Positions 35,190 through 44,078 of a stretch of DNA of 64,000 nt are shown in pieces. The stretch is from an uncultured Bacilli bacterium (GTDB lineage: Bacteria; Bacillota_I; Bacilli_A; RF39; UBA660). Positions within the stretch are counted from its first letter, which is position 1, and each line of letters opens with the position of its first letter. A model generated the notes under the pieces. It was not told the DNA's origin. It did no database searches and was given only the letters and a program-made list of their open reading frames with translations. Location of the stretch: assembly GCA_934101495.1 (NCBI GenBank), contig CAKORG010000003.1, forward strand, positions 1 through 64,000, given 5' to 3'. A program made the translations under genes and the position numbers.

Positions 35190-35220
35190 TAAAAAAAACA
35201 CTTATTTTTTGCAAAATAAG
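35190..35220 (-). terminator. Terminator of the RsgI-like gene
   Basis: Minus-strand CTTATTTT/AAAATAAG hairpin followed by a long T-run. Confidence 0.7.
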
Positions 35221-35229
35221 CATTTAAAA

Positions 35230-36390
35230 TTAACGTACTATATCAATTTTCTCTTTTTTAGTTATAAGGCCAGTTGCTTTTGATACCCGATATTCATAAA
35301 TGTATGTTTGACCATTTTCATCTGGAACACCGTAAACATCTTCAACCCTTGATACATATTCATTACCATTATCTATTCCTTTATAATAGAACATTTCTCT
35401 TTTAGTAAGTCCCATATCTTCCATAATAATACATTGATTTTCCCCTTCAGTTACATCTTTATGGACGCAGCTTGGGCTTCCAATTACTTCTCCAGTTTCG
35501 ACAGCTACATAATATACACAGGTATTTGCTCTATAAGAAATAGTTACTTTATAACTACATGTTCCGTCTTGTGATAAAGCTACAACTGACTCTGGTGCTA
35601 AAATATCGCAATATTTTCCAGTTCCAACTGTTGCACCTCTTAAACTTGCTACTTTTTTACCAGCTTCTTCATTAGTTAAAGCACTTTTTATATTTTCACA
35701 TTTGGCAAGCCCTACCCCACCAGTATTTAGTTTAGTTTCTCCGCTAGGTATAGTTATTTCATTATTTGGTTTATTAGTTTGATTTCCATTATTAGTAGTT
35801 TCTTTAGTAATATTTTCTATTTCACTAACACTTTTATCTTTTATATCATCTATTTTTACATTAGGATTTTTACTAATTACTTCTTCTAAATATGAAGCTT
35901 TAGCTTCTGTAACACCGAGTTCTTCAGCTAGTTTTTTACCGCTTTCCGTAATACTCGGTTCTAGTATATTTACATTTACATCATTTATTTTGGCTTCTTT
36001 CACAATTATTTCTTTAACTGTTTCTGATTTTATACTACCTGTTACATTAATTATAATCGTAGCATCTTCTTTAAAATATTCTTTAGCTACTAAATTATCA
36101 GTAATATTTTTTATCACATCATCTATATTTTTTTCTTTATAATCATTACGAATTATATCTTTAGCATCTTCATTTAAAGCATAAACGTTTACTACCTTAT
36201 CATCCTTATTAAGTTCTAATTTAATACTAGGATTAATATCCATTGTTAAACTAGATACTACTTTTGTATCAAATTTTACTTCTTCAGTAACTTTATTATT
36301 TTTATTTTTAATAAAAACAAAAATTAAAATAACAACTAATAAAATAACCAACAAAACCACACCAGATATTAATAACTTTTTCTTATTCAT
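35230..36390 (-). CDS. RsgI-like membrane protein (anti-sigma-I type N terminus)
   Basis: 386 residues. A membrane helix (about 6-26) is followed by TMDINPSIKLELNKDDKVVN and VYALNEDAKDII, the signature of the periplasmic RsgI domain found in SigI anti-sigma factors. The remainder has a Thr/Asn-rich linker (~190-215) and a C-terminal beta region with paired cysteines. There is no cytoplasmic N-terminal anti-sigma domain: the protein begins directly with its anchor. No sigI lies beside it. It may be a free-standing sensor or cell-wall protein rather than a true anti-sigma factor. Confidence 0.7.
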   Translation of the reverse strand: MNKKKLLISGVVLLVILLVVILIFVFIKNKNNKVTEEVKFDTKVVSSLTMDINPSIKLELNKDDKVVNVYALNEDAKDIIRNDYKEKNIDDVIKNITDNLVAKEYFKEDATIIINVTGSIKSETVKEIIVKEAKINDVNVNILEPSITESGKKLAEELGVTEAKASYLEEVISKNPNVKIDDIKDKSVSEIENITKETTNNGNQTNKPNNEITIPSGETKLNTGGVGLAKCENIKSALTNEEAGKKVASLRGATVGTGKYCDILAPESVVALSQDGTCSYKVTISYRANTCVYYVAVETGEVIGSPSCVHKDVTEGENQCIIMEDMGLTKREMFYYKGIDNGNEYVSRVEDVYGVPDENGQTYIYEYRVSKATGLITKKEKIDIVR

Positions 36391-36457
36391 AATAAAACTC
36401 CTTACCTTATAAAGGTATTATCACATTTAATCATTAATTATCAATATATTTAACGCA

Positions 36458-37648
36458 TTATTCACATATTCTTTTTAATATACATATGCATTCTACATGA
36501 TATGTATAAGAAAATAAATCACAAACATATGAATTTGTTATTTCATAATCATCAAGTAATTTCAAATCTCTTACTTGTGTATGATAGTCACATGAAATAT
36601 ACATTATCTCCTCTGGTAATCTTTTATTTATAAAATCAATTGTATCTTGGCTTAATCCTGCTCTTGGTGGATCAACAATTAACTTGTTAAAATTTATATC
36701 TAAGTTTTTAATGTCTCCAGCATCACTATATATAAATTTAGCATTTGTTAAATTATTTAATTTGGCATTTGAATTTGCATTATCTACGGCATTTTTATTT
36801 ATTTCAACACCAACAACTTCTTTAGCTTTTTTCGTGGCACTTAAGCCTAGCGTTCCAACTCCTGAATATAAATCTAATACTATGTCATCAATATTTACAA
36901 AATCTTGAGCTATTTTAAACATCTTGCCACACACTAATCTATTTACTTGAAAGAAAGCATCATACGCAACATTATATTTAATGTCATTTACTTCTTCTAT
37001 AAAATAATTATTTTCATAAATAGTTTTATTATTTAAAACAATACCTTTTAAATCTTTTATATTCTTAATTTTAGATATATCTACATTATCATATGTATTA
37101 ATTACTATAAAAACTTCTTCTTTATAATTACATCTTATAATAACTTCTCCATTTATAATACTTAAACTAGATAATAATTTAATAACTTCATTTATTTTAT
37201 TATTTGCAAGAAGACAATCATTAATTTCTACAATATCATGACTATTATTTTTAAAATAACCTATTTTTTTATTTACTATTTTTAAAGTAATTTTATTTCT
37301 ATAGTTATAAGGTGTATCATTTCTAATTATGTTTGGTTTTATTAAAAGACCATTCTTTTTAAAATAATTCATAACATTATTTTGTTTTTCTAGGATACTT
37401 TTTTCATAGTCAAGCATTTGATATGCACAACCACCACATACACCAAAATATGGGCATGGGGGTACTATCCTATTTTTTGAAGGTTTTATTATTTTTACTA
37501 TTTTACCTTCATTATAGTTTCTCTTTTCTTTGGTTATTTCAATTTCTAAAACATCTCCGGGGATACTAAATGGCACAAAAGTAACTTTATCATTCACATA
37601 ACAAATGCCTCGACCAAAATCATCAAATCTTAAAATTTCAACTTTCAT
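36458..37648 (-). CDS. 23S rRNA (uracil-5-)-methyltransferase RlmD/RumA family
   Basis: 396 residues. N-terminal TRAM domain (KVEILRFDDFGRGICYVNDK), four-cysteine iron-sulfur site (CPYFGVCGGC, then Cys near the end), SAM motif DIVLDLYSGVGTLGLSAT and the catalytic VDPPRAGLS and YISCDYHTQ. Methylates a uracil in 23S rRNA (U747 or U1939 type) or tRNA; which cannot be decided here. ATG 37648 is preferred over 37663 because the only good GTGAT site precedes it. Confidence 0.9.
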   Translation of the reverse strand: MKVEILRFDDFGRGICYVNDKVTFVPFSIPGDVLEIEITKEKRNYNEGKIVKIIKPSKNRIVPPCPYFGVCGGCAYQMLDYEKSILEKQNNVMNYFKKNGLLIKPNIIRNDTPYNYRNKITLKIVNKKIGYFKNNSHDIVEINDCLLANNKINEVIKLLSSLSIINGEVIIRCNYKEEVFIVINTYDNVDISKIKNIKDLKGIVLNNKTIYENNYFIEEVNDIKYNVAYDAFFQVNRLVCGKMFKIAQDFVNIDDIVLDLYSGVGTLGLSATKKAKEVVGVEINKNAVDNANSNAKLNNLTNAKFIYSDAGDIKNLDINFNKLIVDPPRAGLSQDTIDFINKRLPEEIMYISCDYHTQVRDLKLLDDYEITNSYVCDLFSYTYHVECICILKRICE

Positions 37649-37714
37649 AAACATCACTAACAATATTTTAGCATAAATACCAGTATTTGGTAAATATTAT
37701 AAATGGTGATTTAG

Positions 37715-39139
37715 GTGAATAAGATTATAGATAGACTTCAAAACGAATTTAATAAAAGTCCTGACTTAGTAATTAAAAGCATAAGTATTAATTTATTTAA
37801 AAAAATCTATATTGCATATTTAGAAACTGTATCAAGTAGTGATAAAGTAAATGACTATATCTTAAAAAACTTAATTTTAGAAAAAGACAATATCACTAAA
37901 GGTAATATTTCATCATTTATTGCTGCTCCGAATACACTAGAAATTAAAAATGCGGATGAATGTGAGTTTTACCTAACAAATGGCTTTAGTTTAGTAATAA
38001 TAGATAATAAAATACTAGCAATTGAAACAAGAGCTGATATTAACAGAGCTGTATCAGATAGCCAAGTTGAGTCATCCATTAATGGGCCAAAAGATGCATT
38101 TACAGAAAACATTCAAATAAATATTGGACTTGTTAAAAGAAGAATTAAATCTAGTACTTTAAAAACTGAAAATAGAACAATCGGCAGAAAAACTTTAACT
38201 AATATAAGTGTACTTTATTTTGAAGATATCGCAGATAAAAAACTAGTAGATAATATTTTAGAAAAGCTTGATGCTATTGATATTGATGGAATTATTGACT
38301 CTTCATCTATTGGATTTTTACTTGAAGAGGAAAATAATAGTGTTTACCCTACATATGTTCAAACCGAAAAACCTGATACTGTTGCAACTTCTCTTTTAGA
38401 AGGCAAAATAGCTATTGTAGTTGATACTACGCCATTTGTTTTAATTGTTCCTGCATTTTTCATAGATTTTGTTAATCCTGTAATAGATAATTATAACAAA
38501 AGTAAAAATGTTAATTTTATAAAAATTCTTAGAATTAGTGCTTTTTTAATATCAATGATGGCACCAGCATTATACATAGCTGTTATGAATTATAATCAAG
38601 AAACAATACCTACAAATCTATTATTAAATTTTGCTATCCAGCGTGGTGGGGTTCCATTTCCCGCAATTATTGAAACCTTAATTATGCTATTTGTTTGTGA
38701 AATTTTAAGAGAAAGTGATTTAAGATTTCCATCAAATTATGGGGCAGCCATATCCATACTCGGAGCCATAGTTTTAGGTGAAGCATCAGTTTCTGCGGGC
38801 ATTGCCTCTCCGATAACAATAATAGTTATTGCCATAACATTTATATCAAGCCTTACTTTTACCACAATTGAAATAAATAACGCCTTAAGATTTTTTAGAG
38901 CCATTTTCATATTACTTGCTGGCTTATTTGGTTTATATGGCATTACTTTAGGTATATTTTACTTTTTAATTTATACAACAAGTACCACTTCATTTAATAA
39001 ACCGTACTTTGCACCGATATCTCCATATAATAAAGAATACTTTAATAATACAGTCTTGAAGAAAGCGTTAAAAAAAGATACAAGAAGAAGTACTTTATTT
39101 ACTCATACAAACATTATTAAACAAACGGAGGACTTATGA
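37715..39139 (+). CDS. gerA: Spore germination receptor subunit A
   Basis: 474 residues of the GerA/SpoVAF family: soluble N-terminal region with VESSINGPKDAFTENIQINI and GLVKRRI, then KIAIVVDTTPFVLIVPAFFI and about five membrane helices including the conserved NFAIQRGGVPFPAIIETLIM. Together with B and C subunits it forms a nutrient germinant receptor in the spore inner membrane. GTG start 37715. The gene starts 50 bases after the divergent methyltransferase and overlaps gerC by 4 bases. Confidence 0.93.
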   Translation: MNKIIDRLQNEFNKSPDLVIKSISINLFKKIYIAYLETVSSSDKVNDYILKNLILEKDNITKGNISSFIAAPNTLEIKNADECEFYLTNGFSLVIIDNKILAIETRADINRAVSDSQVESSINGPKDAFTENIQINIGLVKRRIKSSTLKTENRTIGRKTLTNISVLYFEDIADKKLVDNILEKLDAIDIDGIIDSSSIGFLLEEENNSVYPTYVQTEKPDTVATSLLEGKIAIVVDTTPFVLIVPAFFIDFVNPVIDNYNKSKNVNFIKILRISAFLISMMAPALYIAVMNYNQETIPTNLLLNFAIQRGGVPFPAIIETLIMLFVCEILRESDLRFPSNYGAAISILGAIVLGEASVSAGIASPITIIVIAITFISSLTFTTIEINNALRFFRAIFILLAGLFGLYGITLGIFYFLIYTTSTTSFNKPYFAPISPYNKEYFNNTVLKKALKKDTRRSTLFTHTNIIKQTEDL

Positions 39140-40212
39140 AAAAAATACTAATTTTAATTATTTTGCTTTTTACTTGCACCGGTTGTTACGATTACAAAGA
39201 AATAAATGATTTAGCTATTATAAGTGCTATTGGTGTAGATTATAACAATGATAAATACATTATTACTTTAGAAGTTCTTAATGACCAAATAGATAAAGAT
39301 TCTTCAAAAATAACATCTTATACTAGAGTTGGCTCAGGTGATACCCTGACAAGTGCTATTGAAAGTGCTACAGATAAACTTTCTAAACAACAACTTTTTA
39401 ATCATATAAAGCTTATGGTATTAAGTGATACTATAGTGCAAAATAAATTTGATAATATTATAGACTTATTTTTAAGAAATACTTATTTCAGGGAAAATTT
39501 CTATGTTATATCTTCAATGAATACAAAACCAGATATGCTACTTAACAATACTACAGATGAAAATCCTGTTGCAAGTAATGCCATAACAAGTTTACTTGAA
39601 AGTGTGAGTTATTCTTCAAATACAAATGTACCAAAAAAATTTGATGAAATAGTTGAAGAGGTGACGACGTTTGGAATCGATACTTGTTTTTCTAATATAG
39701 ATTTAAATGAAAATCAATTTATAATAAATGGTATGGTAATATTTAAAGATTACGACTACAAAGAAATATTAGATAATGAATATGTTAAAGTATATAATCT
39801 TTTAAAAGATGAATTTGATAGACCAACATTTACAATAAAGTATGATGATTTAAGTTTTACAGTTGCAGTAAACAATGGAAAACTAGATAATTCTATAGAA
39901 AATGGAGTTATAAATATTAAAGGTAATTTAATGGGAAGAATACTTGATAACGATCCTAAATTCAATATTAGAAATAAAGATAATTTAGAAAAATTGGATA
40001 ATGACTTTAGTGAGATTTTAAATAATAAATTACAAGAATTTATAAAAGTTATTCAAGAAAGTAATAGTGATATTCTAGGGCTTTCAGAAAAATATTATAA
40101 AAAGACAAGAAAAAAAGATAAAGACTACTGGCAAAAGCTAGATATAAAATCGGATATTAACTTTTATATAAACAAAAAAGGATTGATATATGAGGTGGAA
40201 AAAGCTGCATGA
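39136..40212 (+). CDS. gerC: Spore germination lipoprotein subunit C
   Basis: 358 residues with a lipoprotein signal (LFTCTGC, cysteine about 17) followed by YDYKEINDLAIISAIGVDYN, the hallmark of GerAC-family proteins, and a C-terminal conserved domain (KLQEFIKVIQESNSDILGLS). The lipobox -3 residue is atypical (Cys) but the -2/-1 Thr-Gly are acceptable. Overlaps gerA and gerB by 4 bases each; translational coupling is likely. Confidence 0.92.
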   Translation: MKKILILIILLFTCTGCYDYKEINDLAIISAIGVDYNNDKYIITLEVLNDQIDKDSSKITSYTRVGSGDTLTSAIESATDKLSKQQLFNHIKLMVLSDTIVQNKFDNIIDLFLRNTYFRENFYVISSMNTKPDMLLNNTTDENPVASNAITSLLESVSYSSNTNVPKKFDEIVEEVTTFGIDTCFSNIDLNENQFIINGMVIFKDYDYKEILDNEYVKVYNLLKDEFDRPTFTIKYDDLSFTVAVNNGKLDNSIENGVINIKGNLMGRILDNDPKFNIRNKDNLEKLDNDFSEILNNKLQEFIKVIQESNSDILGLSEKYYKKTRKKDKDYWQKLDIKSDINFYINKKGLIYEVEKAA

Positions 40213-41216
40213 AAAAGAATACTAATTTACTTATTTATTTTTTAACTCACTTTTTATTTCTAGGTGGTGGCTTTGCTAGAATATGTGAACTAAGTAATAC
40301 AGATACATGTATAGCATTTATTCTAGGAACCCTAATTGGAATTATAATTCTTTTCTTAATTAACAAAGTTTCTTCTGATGTTTCTTTCAAAGAATATATC
40401 AAGAAAAATACCTTTTTAAATATTATTATAAAACTTATATTTTTAATATTTATTCTATTTAATTTACTCATTTTATTTGTTATTTTATCTGGATTTTTAT
40501 ATTCATATTTTCTACCATTTACTCCATCACTTGTATCATGTTTACCATTTTTACTACTAGCGTCATTCCTAGCATCAAAAAAAATAAAAGGTATTTATAA
40601 TGTGGCATTTGTATTAATATTTTTTAGTCTATTTATAATTATTTTAAAAACACTTCTTTTAACTAATGAATTTCATTATGATAATTTATTTCCTGTTTTA
40701 GCTGTCAAAACTACATCAATATTTAAGGCATCATTAATATACGCCGTAATATCAACAAGTCCAATATTTGTCTTGATAAATGAAAAACTAGAATTTAAAT
40801 CTAGTTTAAAATATTATTTACTTTCTTCATGTACTTTGATTATGATAGCATTCACAATTAGTCTAATTCTGGGAGAAATGATAAATGTTTATAGTTATCC
40901 TGAATATACAATACTAAGGAGAATTAGGTTCTTTAAATTCATTGAAAACGTAGAAAATTTTATATGTATTAATTGGTTTTTTGATCTATTTATCTCCTTA
41001 AGTATATTTATTCTTAAAATAAAAGAAACTTTAAATATCAAAAACAACATAGTGCCATTTTCAATATCTTTTGGTATCCTTTATTTAGTAAATACTTATT
41101 TTTCCAATAATTTTTATAACACAATGATTTTCTACAACGTTTTTCCTTACATATGTGGTGGATTTATAATAATATTTATTTTACTATTTAGCTTAAAGAA
41201 ACTATCCAATAAATAA
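40209..41216 (+). CDS. gerB: Spore germination permease subunit B
   Basis: 335 residues with about ten membrane helices and the APC-superfamily GerAB pattern (LTHFLFLGGGFARICELSNT near the N terminus). Senses the germinant in the GerABC receptor. It ends the A-C-B operon, differing from the common A-B-C order, and is followed by a bidirectional terminator. Confidence 0.9.
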   Translation: MKKNTNLLIYFLTHFLFLGGGFARICELSNTDTCIAFILGTLIGIIILFLINKVSSDVSFKEYIKKNTFLNIIIKLIFLIFILFNLLILFVILSGFLYSYFLPFTPSLVSCLPFLLLASFLASKKIKGIYNVAFVLIFFSLFIIILKTLLLTNEFHYDNLFPVLAVKTTSIFKASLIYAVISTSPIFVLINEKLEFKSSLKYYLLSSCTLIMIAFTISLILGEMINVYSYPEYTILRRIRFFKFIENVENFICINWFFDLFISLSIFILKIKETLNIKNNIVPFSISFGILYLVNTYFSNNFYNTMIFYNVFPYICGGFIIIFILLFSLKKLSNK

Positions 41217-41218
41217 AA

Positions 41219-41257
41219 AGAAATAATCATACTGATTAAAACCATATGATTATTTTT
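41219..41257. terminator. Bidirectional terminator between gerB and yqeY
   Basis: AATAATCATA ... TATGATTATT with T-runs on both sides, between convergent genes. Confidence 0.75.
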
Positions 41258-41702
41258 AATTTGACATTATTTTTTCTTTAACAAGTTTACTAACTAAAGA
41301 CATATCAGCGTTCTTGCCTACTAAAAGTTCACCAACTTTTTTCATCACAAGCCCCATGTCTTTCATGCTAGTAGGTTTAACTTCATCTATAGCTGATAAA
41401 ACAATCTTTTCTACTTCTTCTTCACTTAGCTCTTCTGGTAAATAAGCTGATAGTACAGAAATTTCTTCTTCAAGATTTGCAACTTCATCAGTTTTATTAT
41501 ACTTCTTATATTCTTCTAAAGAATCTTTTCTTACCTTAACTTGTTTTTTTAAAACAGCAGCTATTTCATTATCATCTAGCTCATGTTTCTTAGATATTTG
41601 TTCTAATTGTAGAGCACTTTTAAGCATTCTAAGCACAGATAGTTTAAAAGTATCTTTGCTTTTCATTGTGTTTTTTAAATCTTCATTAATTTTTTCGTAC
41701 AT
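41256..41702 (-). CDS. yqeY: GatB/YqeY domain protein
   Basis: 148 residues with the YqeY/GatB tail signature (LSVLRMLKSALQLEQISKKH, LSAYLPEELSEEEVEKIVLS, MKDMGLVMKKVGELL). It probably binds tRNA and is related to the tail of amidotransferase GatB; exact role uncertain. It follows rpsU by two bases, as in Bacillus. Confidence 0.9.
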   Translation of the reverse strand: MYEKINEDLKNTMKSKDTFKLSVLRMLKSALQLEQISKKHELDDNEIAAVLKKQVKVRKDSLEEYKKYNKTDEVANLEEEISVLSAYLPEELSEEEVEKIVLSAIDEVKPTSMKDMGLVMKKVGELLVGKNADMSLVSKLVKEKIMSN

Positions 41703-41704
41703 GA

Positions 41705-41890
41705 TTAGCCTCGATTTCTTTTATGAGAGTTTTTAATTCCTTCTTTTATTTCGTTTCGTCTTCTAACGCCTGGTTTTTCATAATGTTTTCTTTTCTTTAT
41801 TTCAGAAGGGACTCCACTTCTTGCAACTTTTGCTTTAAACTTTTTTAATGCTAAATCAACATTACCATTTTGCACAACTACCTTTGTCAA
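41705..41890 (-). CDS. rpsU: Ribosomal protein S21
   Basis: 61 residues aligned with Bacillus S21 (TKVVVQNGNVDLALKKFKAK, SEIKKRKHYEKPGVRRRNEI), highly basic. Start: GGAGG (41899-41903) is only two bases from ATG 41896 but eight from TTG 41890, and the S21 N terminus also aligns better from TTG. Rare start for a ribosomal protein gene. Confidence 0.93.
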   Translation of the reverse strand: MTKVVVQNGNVDLALKKFKAKVARSGVPSEIKKRKHYEKPGVRRRNEIKEGIKNSHKRNRG

Positions 41891-42027
41891 ATTCATTCCC
41901 TCCCTTCTTGTTACAATAAATATTATAACATCAGGTTTAAGCATTATCAACATTTTTCTTCATTTTTTGCACTATTTTCGCAAAGTTATGTTAGTATTTA
42001 CCACAAATTAAGCAAATACATATAGTT

Positions 42028-42327
42028 TTATATCATACAACTTTTAATCTCAATAACATTTTTCTTTTTTAATCCAGTTACATTTACTATATCATCCAGT
42101 GACATATTCATCTCTAAAAGTTTTTTAGCAGTTTCTAATTTATTTTGGTTCTGACCTTCTTTAATTCCAAGCTCATGTCCTTCTTTAACTCCAAGCTCGC
42201 GGCCTTCTTCCAAATAGTCCTCTTTAATAGCATTCATTAGCATTTCCCTATCTTCTTCATATGTAAGAGATTTGATTACTATTGTGTCATCATTAAGTTT
42301 TGTTATCTCATCTTTATTACTATTCAT
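42028..42327 (-). pseudogene. Duplicated C-terminal fragment of the adjacent Rpn-like gene
   Basis: 99 codons, nearly identical over about 200 bp to the 3' part of the gene at 42341-43216 (KDEITKLNDDTIVIKSLTYE, EEGRELGVKEGHELGIKEGQ). It begins with a short MNSN unlike the parent and ends differently (VTGLKKKNVIEIKSCMI). A tandem partial duplication, probably without its own nuclease function, though the frame is open. Confidence 0.75.
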
Positions 42328-42625
42328 ATTTACCTCGTAATTAACTATTTTTTAATTCAAGTATTTTACTCTCTGGTAAATTAGTTACTTTCATTATGTC
42401 TTTGATAGGCATAAGCATCTCCAAAAGCTTTTTAGCAGTCTCTAATTTATTTTGGTTCTGACCTTCTTTAATTCCAAGCTCATGTCCTTCTTTAACTCCA
42501 AGCTCGCGGCCTTCTTCCAAATAGTCCTCTTTAATAGCATTCATTAGCATTTCCCTATCTTCTTCATATGTGAGAGATTTGATTACTATTGTGTCATCAT
42601 TAAGTTTTGTTATCTCATCTTTATA
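42110..42625. repeat. ~200-bp direct repeat from partial gene duplication (offset 307)
   Basis: Copy 1 about 42114-42320 and copy 2 about 42421-42627. Identity is almost complete over the conserved stretch encoding the EGRELGVKEGHELGIKEGQ tail. Confidence 0.75.
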
Positions 42626-43216
42626 TTTTTTCACCATTTTATTATTTGTCCTTTCTGCAAAATCCACAAGTTCTTCTTTGCCTAAATCTAGTGCATATAA
42701 CAAAGCATACTCTTTTTGTAAATTTTTATTTTCTTTACAAATTCTTTTAATTCTATTTACATTTACATAATAAAGTGTAATATTTTTAACTGTTGCTACT
42801 TTATTAATTACATCATAACATCTATACTTTGTTATATTTTGCAAATTATTTTTATCACTAAAATCTAGTGAAATATGAATATATTTTTTCTTAGGATTAT
42901 AATTTTTACCACGCTTTATATCTTCGAGCATTATTGATACAAAGTATAGAAAGTTACGCATACGATAGTAATCTTTAGTATCACTATTTATTTCTATATG
43001 TATTCTCTCTTTTGTAGTATCTATTATTCCATCGACCCTTTTTTCTTTTTCAAAAATATCTGTTATTGGCAACTCACAATTTACTATTTTTTCAACGCAT
43101 ATTACTAAATTAGTTATTTCTTTAATTAATTCTTCAAGTAAATCATGATCTTCTTCTTTAAAAAATATTTTTTTGAATAGTCTATCATACCTAGATGTAT
43201 AAAATTTATTATTCAT
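42341..43216 (-). CDS. Rpn/PD-(D/E)XK transposase-like protein
   Basis: 291 residues: N-terminal FKKIFFKEEDHDLLEELIKE, nuclease core with RVDGIIDTTKERIHIEINSD (DGIID...E-x-N), and the repetitive tail EEGRELGVKEGHELGIKEGQ. E-I-N replaces the usual E-x-Q/K. A -35/-10 pair upstream (TTGACA at ~43314 and TATATT 18 bases on) suits a promoter. These genes promote RecA-independent recombination in Escherichia coli homologues; the role here is unknown. The 3' end was duplicated (42028-42327). Confidence 0.8.
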   Translation of the reverse strand: MNNKFYTSRYDRLFKKIFFKEEDHDLLEELIKEITNLVICVEKIVNCELPITDIFEKEKRVDGIIDTTKERIHIEINSDTKDYYRMRNFLYFVSIMLEDIKRGKNYNPKKKYIHISLDFSDKNNLQNITKYRCYDVINKVATVKNITLYYVNVNRIKRICKENKNLQKEYALLYALDLGKEELVDFAERTNNKMVKKYKDEITKLNDDTIVIKSLTYEEDREMLMNAIKEDYLEEGRELGVKEGHELGIKEGQNQNKLETAKKLLEMLMPIKDIMKVTNLPESKILELKNS

Positions 43217-43335
43217 TATAACCCTTTCTCTAGAATCACCTTCTACTTCCCTTTTATAAATTTAATTTATATTTTACTACAGCAACAATATAGCACACAA
43301 TTTTGTTATTTGTCAATATGATATCAAATCATATC

Positions 43336-43362
43336 TGTACCAAAAAGGCACAAGCCTTTTTA
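43336..43362 (-). terminator. Terminator of the bacteriocin operon
   Basis: AAAAAGGC-TTGT-GCCTTTTT on the minus strand, overlapping the stop codon of the second peptide. Confidence 0.75.
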
Positions 43363-43521
43363 TATTTTGCACATAGTTCTTCCAAGCAATCTTCTAACTG
43401 ATGAACCAAATTCATACCCAATTTCATAAATGGTTTTGCCAAGTCTTGCTATTGAATTGAAAAATGTTGCTGTGAAGCCTCCGCCATCTATAAGTGCTAG
43501 TTCTTCTCTTTTTAATATCAT
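43360..43521 (-). CDS. Double-glycine-leader peptide 2, candidate bacteriocin
   Basis: 53 residues: leader MILKREELALIDGG, mature part GFTATFFNSIARLGKTIYEI then GYEFGSSVRRLLGRTMCKI. The GG site is preceded by the usual hydrophobic/acidic pattern of leaders cut by C39 proteases. GYEFG is a GxxxG motif, as in two-peptide (class IIb) bacteriocins; the mature part is cationic. SD GGAGG precedes ATG 43521. It follows peptide 1 by 11 bases. Too short to be annotated automatically; activity is inferred from these features and the adjacent transporter. Confidence 0.75.
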   Translation of the reverse strand: MILKREELALIDGGGFTATFFNSIARLGKTIYEIGYEFGSSVRRLLGRTMCKI

Positions 43522-43532
43522 ATTTATCCTCC

Positions 43533-43667
43533 TTAATTACATCTTTTAGGATTTACAAATCCATTTATAAAACCTAAAAAGAATGTTCCAATTCCTCCGA
43601 TAATAAACCACAGTGACTTTCCTCCACCTTTAATATTCTCCATTTTTTCACTACTTAAAATTTCCAT
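43533..43667 (-). CDS. Double-glycine-leader peptide 1, candidate bacteriocin
   Basis: 44 residues: leader MEILSSEKMENIKGG, mature part GKSLWFIIGGIGTFFLGFIN then GFVNPKRCN. The membrane-inserting core is Gly-rich with the GxxxG motif GFING. AGGAGG lies six bases before ATG 43667, and the gene follows the accessory protein by about ten bases. Pairing with peptide 2, whose mature part also carries GxxxG, suggests a two-peptide bacteriocin in which GxxxG motifs mediate helix contact. No classical immunity gene is visible; the 133-residue protein upstream could serve. Confidence 0.75.
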   Translation of the reverse strand: MEILSSEKMENIKGGGKSLWFIIGGIGTFFLGFINGFVNPKRCN

Positions 43668-43676
43668 AAATACCTC

Positions 43677-44078
43677 CTAAAATAATGCTTTTTTAAGTTT
43701 TTTATATACTTTTTCTTCATTATAAAATATACCAAGTTTAAATACTTCGTTATTGTTTAATCTTTCATCTATTTTCAGTTTTACCATTTGATAATTAATA
43801 AAATTATCTTTATCAATTAGTACTTCACTTATTTCATTTATTTCCGCATCATAATTATCACTACCTATTTTAATATACTTTAGATTCGTTAATACATCAG
43901 GGTCTTCAATTGATATCTTTACTTTTATTAACTCATCTTCTATATATCCGTAAGTCTGATAACATTCATAAATGTCTATATTTAAAACATATCCTATTAT
44001 AATTATAAATGCAATAACTAAAATAAATAATTCTATTTTAAAAGAGTATTTTATATTAATTAAATCTAAATAGTTCAT
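43677..44078 (-). CDS. Membrane-anchored accessory protein of the bacteriocin operon
   Basis: 133 residues: one membrane helix (about 15-34), then a beta-rich extracytoplasmic domain (ELIKVKISIEDPDVLTNLKY, VLIDKDNFINYQMVKLKIDE). This is the size and topology of a reduced membrane-fusion/accessory protein or an immunity protein. It overlaps the transporter gene by 4 bases and precedes the peptides by 10 bases, so it is in the same transcript. Not recognised further. Confidence 0.6.
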   Translation of the reverse strand: MNYLDLINIKYSFKIELFILVIAFIIIIGYVLNIDIYECYQTYGYIEDELIKVKISIEDPDVLTNLKYIKIGSDNYDAEINEISEVLIDKDNFINYQMVKLKIDERLNNNEVFKLGIFYNEEKVYKKLKKALF

